Under the pieces are notes generated by a model. It worked only from the letters and a program-made list of their open reading frames with translations. It searched no databases and was not told the DNA's origin. The position numbers were made by a program, and so were the translations under genes. This document shows, piece after piece, positions 33,703 through 39,735 of a stretch of 39,735 bases of DNA. The DNA is from CAZPBO01 sp964584815 (GTDB taxonomy: Bacteria > Planctomycetota > SKW154), in NCBI GenBank assembly GCA_964584815.1, contig CAZPBO010000012.1:1-39735 (forward strand), read 5' to 3'. Numbering within the stretch: position 1 is the first letter of the stretch; every line of letters begins with the position of its first letter.

Positions 33703-34670
33703 CGCCGTTTTCCTTCAAGCCTGCGGAGCAAGTCAACAAGGCGCTTCTCAATATTCTGGGCGCCAAAGATGACCTCAACACCTTCTTTTGTTCTGACAGC
33801 AACCGCAGGCAGCGCTACCCGCCCTTCCCGCTCTATCGGCCATTTCTTGGCTTCCTCTTCGTCCTTTTCCACATCCACAATCCGCATCGTCAGTTTGCCG
33901 TCTGATGCGTTAACTATGTTCTTCACGACAGCCTTAGCATATGGGCAGTTGGTGCACCACTCTGCGGAGAAAACAACTATCTCGTAAAAGTTTCTGAGAG
34001 AGGCGACAAAATCGCGCGTCTCATCTGTTATTTGGGGACTTCCGTGCAGAATATATGTCCGCTCAAGCCCTATGCAGGAAACGCACAACTGTTTGGCGAT
34101 ACCATACGCCTTTATATGTTCTCTATGCTGAAATGCACCGATGAGTCCAAAAACGATAAAACCCACACAGCATAGGAAACGAACATAACGGGGGAGGAAG
34201 AAAAGGGCAAAAGTGGCGACGAGAAAAGCGGCGGCGAGGATAAGCGTCCACACAGGTGGACGGGTGACGACTTTTGCGACAGAAGGAGCGACCACCTCAA
34301 CGGGAACCTTCACATCCACCTTATCGGCGCGGCACCAGCCTTCAAAGTTGTTGCAATAGTAGACCTTGACTCGCAAGCGGAGTTCCGCTTTACCTGATGC
34401 ATCGGCAGTGACGGTGGCGGGAACCAAAACCCGCACAACACCAGGCGAAGCGGGCTCAAACGCGGCTTCTTCAGACGCGACTTTAAGCCACGGAGGGCTT
34501 TTAAGCACCTCCACCCCGCATTCTTCGGGGTGGAACTCCACCGCGTCATCGTGAACATCAACAAGCGCAGAAACGGCAGTCTGACTTGACGGAGCAACCT
34601 TAAGCGGCTCAACCTTTGCGTCAATGTTTACAACCTGCATCAGGAAAAGCGCGGCAACTGCAGCGAGCAT
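33699..34670 (-). CDS. Membrane-anchored thioredoxin-like protein with N-terminal exported domain
   Basis: 323 residues. An N-terminal signal (about 1-17), an exported beta domain (about 20-130, with Cys pairs in 'VYYCNNFEGWCRADKV' as in DsbD-alpha-like modules), two membrane helices (about 140-160 and 167-183), and a thioredoxin-like domain with CxxC at Cys239 and Cys242 in 'FSAEWCTNC'. Another pair lies in 'LCVSCIG'. It may shuttle thiols or sense redox. Gene is preceded by GGAG and couples with the polyferredoxin gene downstream. Confidence 0.78.
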   Translation of the reverse strand: MLAAVAALFLMQVVNIDAKVEPLKVAPSSQTAVSALVDVHDDAVEFHPEECGVEVLKSPPWLKVASEEAAFEPASPGVVRVLVPATVTADASGKAELRLRVKVYYCNNFEGWCRADKVDVKVPVEVVAPSVAKVVTRPPVWTLILAAAFLVATFALFFLPRYVRFLCCVGFIVFGLIGAFQHREHIKAYGIAKQLCVSCIGLERTYILHGSPQITDETRDFVASLRNFYEIVVFSAEWCTNCPYAKAVVKNIVNASDGKLTMRIVDVEKDEEEAKKWPIEREGRVALPAVAVRTKEGVEVIFGAQNIEKRLVDLLRRLEGKRR

Positions 34671-34673
34671 TTT

Positions 34674-35099
34674 CTACTCCGGAGGATATGTAACCAGTTT
34701 CATCTCCACATTAACGCTCTTCTCCTCGCGGGAGATATCAACGAAGAGGAACTCGTCCCGTCCGTGCTTTTTGTAGAAAAGGCGCACACGCTCTACCGCC
34801 TTGCTCTTAAGCGGCTTTCTTATCGGGAAAAAACCTTGAGAAGGGAGTTCCCGTTCAAAGAATTCAACGGTGTCATCAAGCCGCGACTCACCCGTCAGCA
34901 CCACACGCGCAACCCTTATCTGCGGGTCAACAGGGCAGACATAGGCGAATGTCTTGCCGGGAACCACAACAAAGTCAAAAGGCGGAATCGGCACATCCTG
35001 AAAGCCCTGCGTCGGAATGCTGAAATAGTAACCATCAGGCACCCACATTCCGCCAGCACATCCTGCGATAAGGAGCAGTGGTAAAACGAGCCTTACCAA
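34674..35099 (-). CDS. Small lipoprotein of unknown function
   Basis: 141 residues. The N-terminus has a lipobox ('LLLIAGC', Cys14), so an inner- or outer-membrane lipoprotein is likely. The mature part has 'GKTFAYVCPVDPQIRVARVV' and 'SRLDDTVEFFERELPSQGF', in the style of small envelope proteins with a repeating alpha/beta fold. TTG at 35099 is the only start that keeps the signal peptide. It lies between a PQQ-propeller lipoprotein and a thioredoxin-like gene in one operon. Confidence 0.72.
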   Translation of the reverse strand: MVRLVLPLLLIAGCAGGMWVPDGYYFSIPTQGFQDVPIPPFDFVVVPGKTFAYVCPVDPQIRVARVVLTGESRLDDTVEFFERELPSQGFFPIRKPLKSKAVERVRLFYKKHGRDEFLFVDISREEKSVNVEMKLVTYPPE

Positions 35100-35110
35100 G
35101 TGAGTTCCCC

Positions 35111-36448
35111 CTAAAAGTGTGGCATCTCTTCAATGGCGACGACGAGCCCGAATTTTGTAGCCATATATATGCAGCGGCGAGCGATGTTTTTGCGGATGGA
35201 GCGTCTGTCTGATGGATTGGTAGTGAAGAACTCAAAGCCGTAGGAGTGTGCGGGGAGTCGCCAGCGCACCTCGCCTATCTCGCCCTTGATGGGAGAGAGT
35301 GTGAGAACAGCGCGGATATTTCCGGACGCATCAAGTATGTAAGATTGGGTGCGTCCGCGCCACGAACGCCCTTGCAACAGAACCTTAACACAGTTGCGTT
35401 GGCGCCATAAGAGATTTGCCTTTCTGTCCACAGCAAATATCATACGGCGTCCTTTCTTTTCCGCTATGGCATAAATCACATATCCTACGGCGACAGGTTT
35501 GTCCACAACAGGCCACTGGCAGGCAAATTTCCAAGTCTCAAAGCCGGCTTCCGCACTGATGGAGTAAAGGAAACCATCGCAGGAACCGACATACATCTTC
35601 AGATACCAGACATTGGGGGGCGCAACAATCCTGTCAAGTGTGCGGAATGTCCAGACGATATCGCCGCTTGCACCGTCAATGCAGTAGAATTTACCCGACG
35701 CATCACCTATGAAAATATGGGCGCCCTTGCAGGTGCCACCGCCCACCGCGTCGCTGTCAAGCAGTATATCCCACTCAAAGACGCGGTCCTTCTTGCGCAA
35801 CGCATAGAGTCTGTGCTGCCAGTTGACCACATAGACATGGCTGAAGCCGACCATGGGTCTGCAGGCAAGGTCAAAGGCAAGCGTCTTTTTCCAGAGAACC
35901 TTGCCGCTTGAGTCGTCAAGGCAGTAAACGGTGCTGCCGACAACAGCCACGCATTCGGGCGGGAAGCGTCCGAGTTCGGTGGTAAGGCGTTTTGCTTCCT
36001 CAATGTCTGTGAGTTCAAGCCGTTCAAGCCGCTCCTCAATCGCTCTACGGCGCTCCACATCCTCGTAATCAAAGGGAACCGGTGCAAACGCAAGCGGTCC
36101 ATCAAAGGTGCACTGCCACATCACCTTACCATCGCGCGGGTCAAGGCGGTATAGGACATTGCCCTCTGTCTCAAGGTAAAGGCGATGAAGCGAGTTCTTC
36201 ATAGGAATATAGAAGAGATTACGAATCTTCTCCCTGAAGTCGTAATGCCACGCTACTTGAAAACCGTAACGGTCAAGTTCTTTTCGCAGTTTTCGCAAAG
36301 CGACCAGTGCTGGAGGAAGCCCTTTCTCCGATTCCGTCTTTTGGGCTGGCTTTGTCCCCTCTTTCTCTTTGGGTTCCTGTCTAACCTGCCCACCGCTCCG
36401 GCAAGCACCCACACCTATCAGAAGTAGCAGAGCAAGAAGCCACCTCAT
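35111..36448 (-). CDS. PQQ-repeat beta-propeller lipoprotein
   Basis: 445 residues. A lipobox ('GVGAC', Cys16) anchors it to a membrane. A Lys/Glu-rich linker follows, then PQQ-like blades such as 'NVLYRLDPRDGKVMWQC', 'TVYCLDDSSGKVLWKKTLAF', 'KFYCIDGASGDIVWTF' and 'FLYSISAEAGFETWKF'. A coiled segment (about 126-158) interrupts the first blades. Such BamB-like propellers are usually scaffolds rather than PQQ enzymes; no PQQ site is seen. The ATG overlaps the stop of the small gene upstream. Confidence 0.85.
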   Translation of the reverse strand: MRWLLALLLLIGVGACRSGGQVRQEPKEKEGTKPAQKTESEKGLPPALVALRKLRKELDRYGFQVAWHYDFREKIRNLFYIPMKNSLHRLYLETEGNVLYRLDPRDGKVMWQCTFDGPLAFAPVPFDYEDVERRRAIEERLERLELTDIEEAKRLTTELGRFPPECVAVVGSTVYCLDDSSGKVLWKKTLAFDLACRPMVGFSHVYVVNWQHRLYALRKKDRVFEWDILLDSDAVGGGTCKGAHIFIGDASGKFYCIDGASGDIVWTFRTLDRIVAPPNVWYLKMYVGSCDGFLYSISAEAGFETWKFACQWPVVDKPVAVGYVIYAIAEKKGRRMIFAVDRKANLLWRQRNCVKVLLQGRSWRGRTQSYILDASGNIRAVLTLSPIKGEIGEVRWRLPAHSYGFEFFTTNPSDRRSIRKNIARRCIYMATKFGLVVAIEEMPHF

Positions 36449-36714
36449 CGCTCACTCTCCTTACTCATATAGTCAGCCAGATTTATGCCATACTTCTTCT
36501 CGTAAGCCTCAAGCCGTTCTATCCGACGCAGGTCGTCCTCTATACGGCTTGCAAGTTTGAAGACATAAGGTCTACCTGCTTTCCTATCCTCCAAGTCCTG
36601 ACGCAGATAATCCCACCTACCACCATACAACTCATCGCGCAGTAAAATCAAGAGCCTTTCCTCCGGCGCAAGGTTCTGAACAAACTTCCTGTGTTTTTCG
36701 TCGTCCTTTCCCAC
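36445..36714 (-). CDS. Small charged helical protein, 5' end uncertain
   Basis: 89 residues from GTG 36714 with GGAG about nine bases upstream. The frame stays open into the gap, so an earlier start is possible. The sequence is mostly charged helix ('LAPEERLLILLRDELYGGRW', 'LASRIEDDLRRIERLEAYEK') and ends near a PQQ lipoprotein start. No family recognised. It may be an adaptor of the GTPase module. Confidence 0.6.
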   Translation of the reverse strand: MGKDDEKHRKFVQNLAPEERLLILLRDELYGGRWDYLRQDLEDRKAGRPYVFKLASRIEDDLRRIERLEAYEKKYGINLADYMSKESER

Positions 36715-36754
36715 ACTGCAGCACTCCAAATCATTTATTCTCTGATGCCGGGGG

Positions 36755-36854
36755 NNNNNNNNNNNNNNNNNNNNNNNNNNNNNNNNNNNNNNNNNNNNNN
36801 NNNNNNNNNNNNNNNNNNNNNNNNNNNNNNNNNNNNNNNNNNNNNNNNNNNNNN
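36755..36854. other. Assembly gap (100 N)
   Basis: Exactly 100 N with unrelated flanks; it hides the last residues of the MglA-type gene and any extra sequence before the small gene. Confidence 0.95.
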
Positions 36855-37438
36855 CGCTGCAGATTCGCCAGCACAAGTTCCGCGCACTTCTTGAGTGTCG
36901 GAAAAACGCCCTCACCTGTTATAGCCACCGCCTCAAAATAGGGAGCGTTGAACTTATTTAAGACAGTGTTCAACTCCTCCACAGGAATGATGTTTGGCAG
37001 GTCCCTTTTGTTGTATTGAAAGACATGCGGAATTGCGGTCAAGTCAAGACCATATTCGGCGAGGTTCTCCTCAAGGTTACGCAGGGAGTCTATGTTCTCC
37101 TGAAGTTTGCCCTGCTGACTGTCGGCAACAAAAATGATGCCGTCAACTCCCTGCAGAACCAGTTTTCTTGTGGCGTTGTAATAGACCTGTCCCGGAACGG
37201 TGTAGAGTTGAAAACGGGTTGTCATCCCACCAATCTTGCCGAGGTCAAGCGGCATAAAGTCAAAGAAAAGTGTTCTATCACCTTCAGTGGCGATAGATGT
37301 CAATTCGCCACGATGTGAAGCAGGAATCTTTGTGTGAATCATCTCCAGATTGGTGGTCTTGCCGGAAAGACCAGGACCGTAGTAGACGATTTTGCAGTTC
37401 ACCTCCCTTGCGGCAAAGTTTATTTGAACCACCTGCAC
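36855..37438 (-). CDS. mglA: MglA-type small Ras-like GTPase, 3' end in gap
   Basis: 194 residues are visible, nearly the usual MglA length of about 195. The start 'MQVVQINFAAREVNCKIVYY' is diagnostic, followed by P-loop 'GPGLSGKTT' (21-29), the switch region 'LYTVPGQVYY' and the base motif 'NKRDL'. MglA is a polarity switch in gliding and twitching bacteria and is found widely with Roadblock partners. The downstream Roadblock genes (higher coordinates) overlap or lie 11 bp away, so a GTPase/GAP-like module is likely. The last residues and stop fall in the gap. Confidence 0.93.
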
Positions 37439-37449
37439 GACCCTCCAAT

Positions 37450-37794
37450 TCAGGCTCTTCTGTGAGTAATTTTATACGCAGCGGAGCGAATAGCAATCAT
37501 CGTTTGGTCAACATTAACATTCTGATATGTTACAACCACAAGATAAGCGGGACCCACATCAAGAAAGACCATTCTGCCGAAATCGCTTGTGACCTCAAAC
37601 TGTGTGGCGGTCTGCTCTCCGACTATGGACATCGCCTTTTTGACACCGCCAAGCATATGAGCAGCAAGCGCCGCCACCGTGTCCTCGTCAAGAGATGGAC
37701 CCAACTCCGCCGCCACCACCATACCATCAGGCGTCACCACCATACTGCCCACAACACCTGCCTCGCGGTTCAATTCCCTCAATATCTCTTTCAT
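37450..37794 (-). CDS. Roadblock/LC7 domain protein (MglB-like)
   Basis: 114 residues, ATG overlapping the TGA of the preceding gene. Roadblock fold with 'GVVGSMVVTPDGMVVAAEL', 'MLGGVKKAMSIVGE' and 'YLVVVTYQNVNVD'. MglB acts as a GAP for MglA, and this gene lies just 11 bp before mglA, so it is the likely regulator or partner. Whether it has GAP activity or only scaffolds cannot be told. Confidence 0.88.
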   Translation of the reverse strand: MKEILRELNREAGVVGSMVVTPDGMVVAAELGPSLDEDTVAALAAHMLGGVKKAMSIVGEQTATQFEVTSDFGRMVFLDVGPAYLVVVTYQNVNVDQTMIAIRSAAYKITHRRA

Positions 37795-38894
37795 CAACTG
37801 CTCCCCCTGTAGGCGTAGAACTCCTCCTCTATGAGGTTATTGAGGAACTGCTCGGCGGTGCGCTTGTGAAGTTTTGCGTAAACAAACAATCCCACCAACA
37901 TATCATCAAACCTGAACATATGGATTCTAACGGTTTTTCCCGTGAAAACACCTCTAACGAAAGGACCAATATCCATCCGCAAACAGGAATCGTTCGCGGC
38001 ATCAAAAATCGCCTTCATACATTGCAGAGCCACATTCTCATCTATGCCTGGCGCAAACTGGCGGGACGCGAGCCTGCGTCCGTCCTTTGCCATCGCCACC
38101 AGAAGGTAGGCTCCTTCAAGGTCGGGCAAACGCGCAAAAATTGTGTTCAACTCTTCAAGTCCGAAGCGCAGAACCACCTCCGATTCAGCCTGCTCCTTAT
38201 AGCGCTCATAAAGCGCCTTGAAGTATTCCTCAACATCGTCATCCGACTCCGGCGGCATCTCCCGCGCCTGCTTCACCATCTCCATCAATTGAGGGTCGTT
38301 GGGAGTGTAGGAAAGAGCGCTGCGCAGTTTCTCCATCGCCTTTTTGGGCATACCCAACTCAAGATAGAGTTGCCCCAAACGGCGCAGCACCTTGTAATTG
38401 GAGTTGTTCAGTTTCAGCGCCTTCTCAAAGTTCTCCACGGCACCAACCCCATCTTTGGGATGGCGGTTCTTTAAATAGCGCTCATACCTTATAGCACCCA
38501 CTATGAGGTAGACACCCTCGTGGGTAGGAAACTTACCCATCGCCTCGCGGCATAGTTCCAGCGTCTTTTCGGTCTCTCCGATGTCGCGGTAGAGTTCTGC
38601 CAGCATAGCGTAGGATGTAGGGTTGGGGTTCCTGCGGATGCGCTCTCGGAGTTGGCGAATCTGCTCATCATATTTGATACGCTTTAGCCGCCGCATAGTC
38701 TCCTGAATCGTCGCCGAGAGAGGATAGAGTTCAAGCGCCTGTCGCCCCACCTTCTCCGCCTCCTCCAGCATCCCTAAATCCATATAACACTGCATAAGAT
38801 AGGCAGTGTTGCGGGGATTGGGAGCCCCGCGAACATCTTTCAGCGCCTTCTTCAGCGCCCGCTTCAACTTCCACCGTTTCAGAAAGCCGAACAC
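37794..38894 (-). CDS. TPR protein with C-terminal Roadblock-like domain
   Basis: 366 residues, GTG start. TPR repeats fill about residues 25-225 ('NTAYLMQCYMDLGMLEEAEK', 'TSYAMLAELYRDIGETEKTL'). A short acidic linker ('ESDDDVEEYF') leads to a C-terminal part (about 255-360) with 'GAYLLVAMAKDGRRLAS' and 'MLVGLFVYAKLHKRTAEQFL' that fits a Roadblock-like alpha/beta fold. A fusion of TPR and Roadblock next to an MglB-like and MglA gene suggests a scaffold or second regulator of the GTPase. The Roadblock call is by pattern. Confidence 0.75.
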   Translation of the reverse strand: MFGFLKRWKLKRALKKALKDVRGAPNPRNTAYLMQCYMDLGMLEEAEKVGRQALELYPLSATIQETMRRLKRIKYDEQIRQLRERIRRNPNPTSYAMLAELYRDIGETEKTLELCREAMGKFPTHEGVYLIVGAIRYERYLKNRHPKDGVGAVENFEKALKLNNSNYKVLRRLGQLYLELGMPKKAMEKLRSALSYTPNDPQLMEMVKQAREMPPESDDDVEEYFKALYERYKEQAESEVVLRFGLEELNTIFARLPDLEGAYLLVAMAKDGRRLASRQFAPGIDENVALQCMKAIFDAANDSCLRMDIGPFVRGVFTGKTVRIHMFRFDDMLVGLFVYAKLHKRTAEQFLNNLIEEEFYAYRGSS

Positions 38895-38901
38895 TTCCTG
38901 C

Positions 38902-39735
38902 TCACCTCACAAGACTTAGGACTCGTTTCTTCTTGCCATCCGTCGTGAACAGAATCAGAAGGTCGCCGTGGACCACAGGTTGGGTCATGACCCTCTCCTT
39001 GGTGAAGCGCCACAACTCCTCCCCGCTTGAAGCCTTAAGAACCGTAACAATACCGCCATCCCCAACAACCGCCACCGCATCTCTTCCCCACGGAACGGGA
39101 GGCCACATAAATGTCGTTAGAATGGGTTTTGTGGTCACCCAAACCTCTCTGCGCGTTCTTAAACTGAAAGCGTGCAAAACGCCTCCTGTGTCAATAAAGT
39201 AGAGAAAATCGCCGCAGAAGACAGGGGATTCAGCGACAGGCTCGCGGCTGACCCGCCTCTCCCACGCGAGTCGCGAGACGGTCTTTTTGGATGTGGTCGG
39301 AGGAGGCTCTTTCCAGGTATAAAGTGCCCTCACCGTAGCATCGCGACAGAGAGCGACGACGGTGTTGTTCCGCACACACAACGCATTACAGGGGGGCTTC
39401 TCCATCAACTCGCTCTCCCACGCCACATTCTTTGTCCCCGCCCTAAAAGCCATCACCTTGCCTTCCTCCGTCGCGATTATCACATAGTTGTGGTGTTCGT
39501 CAAGCACGGGTCCAGCGGTGATCCTGCTTGCGGCGGTGAAACTCCAGTCCAACTCGGTCAGGTCCTTTGTAAGGCAAAGCAGAACATCGTCCCCTCTGAG
39601 GTAGACGCGACCCGCGGCAAGATACGGAACGACGCGCTGCGGAAAATGGAGCGGTTGTCCTACCGACTTCTTCGTCTCCGTATCAATGATATGGACATAG
39701 GAACCCGCCTGGCGTTGCTCAACAACGACCAATTT
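38902..39735 (-). CDS. PQQ-repeat beta-propeller protein, 5' end outside the window
   Basis: 277 codons seen; the frame continues to the window edge (last codons Lys-Leu-Val-Val), so the start lies upstream. Blades read 'YVIIATEEGKVMAFRAGTKN', 'FLYFIDTGGVLHAFSLRTRR' and 'GGIVTVLKASSGEELWRFTK'. It resembles the PQQ lipoprotein encoded downstream. No catalytic site is seen. It precedes the TPR-Roadblock gene by seven bases. Confidence 0.85.
   Translation of the reverse strand, partial: KLVVVEQRQAGSYVHIIDTETKKSVGQPLHFPQRVVPYLAAGRVYLRGDDVLLCLTKDLTELDWSFTAASRITAGPVLDEHHNYVIIATEEGKVMAFRAGTKNVAWESELMEKPPCNALCVRNNTVVALCRDATVRALYTWKEPPPTTSKKTVSRLAWERRVSREPVAESPVFCGDFLYFIDTGGVLHAFSLRTRREVWVTTKPILTTFMWPPVPWGRDAVAVVGDGGIVTVLKASSGEELWRFTKERVMTQPVVHGDLLILFTTDGKKKRVLSLVR

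Noticed and set aside
1..39735. CRISPR arrays, insertion sequences, prophage or integrase genes
   Set aside because: No regularly spaced repeats, transposase-like or phage-like genes were seen on either strand.

Overview
This window looks like a scaffold from a metagenome-assembled genome of an uncultured bacterium. It carries five runs of exactly 100 N, and two of them are flanked by identical 55-bp sequences, the typical trace of unmerged contig ends. The gene set is bacterial: initiator tRNA, 5S rRNA, strong Shine-Dalgarno sites, sigma70-like promoters, scpA, atpDC. Several traits point to a deep, poorly sampled lineage. These are a 5S rRNA with no adjacent 23S, atpD-atpC apart from the rest of the ATP synthase genes, a TrpB2-type tryptophan synthase beta chain without trpA, MglA/Roadblock signalling genes, and many TPR and PQQ-repeat proteins. 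I do not assign a phylum.

Layout. Positions 1-1391 (minus) hold part of a large secreted protein with Ig-like, PKD and parallel beta-helix parts. A 5S rRNA and a tRNA-fMet follow on the same strand. From 1889 to 6960 (plus) is a tight operon: a membrane protein, a secreted TPR protein, ispG and a CHAT-like/TPR protein. From 12646 down to 6957 (minus) lies a housekeeping operon: bioB, nadA, a free cobalamin-binding domain, methylmalonyl-CoA epimerase, an M50 protease, trpS, scpA and a CPBP protease. A RluA-family pseudouridine synthase (plus) and a glycosyltransferase-like gene (minus) come next. From 14698 the plus strand carries trpB2, then atpD-atpC-pyrD-acetyltransferase-ChaN-like, then a secreted protein with its own promoter.

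The most interesting stretch is about 22750-32796 (plus). A good promoter directly after a terminator begins an apparently single transcript of nine coupled genes: a 1255-residue helical protein, a small PH-like membrane protein, a small helical protein, a DUF6754-like membrane protein, three further membrane proteins, a MutL-type (glutamate mutase L family) ATPase and a CoaC-like flavoprotein. No function is known to me for this set. It is the best candidate here for an undescribed membrane system.

From 39735 down to 32782 (minus) a second long operon encodes a PQQ-propeller protein, a TPR-Roadblock protein, a Roadblock protein, an MglA-type GTPase, a small protein, a PQQ-propeller lipoprotein, a small lipoprotein, a membrane thioredoxin-like protein and a polyferredoxin membrane protein. 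It suggests a GTPase signalling module linked to envelope and redox proteins.

An in-frame TGA at 22558 is followed by 43 coding-like codons, which deserves checking as recoding, nonsense mutation or sequence error.
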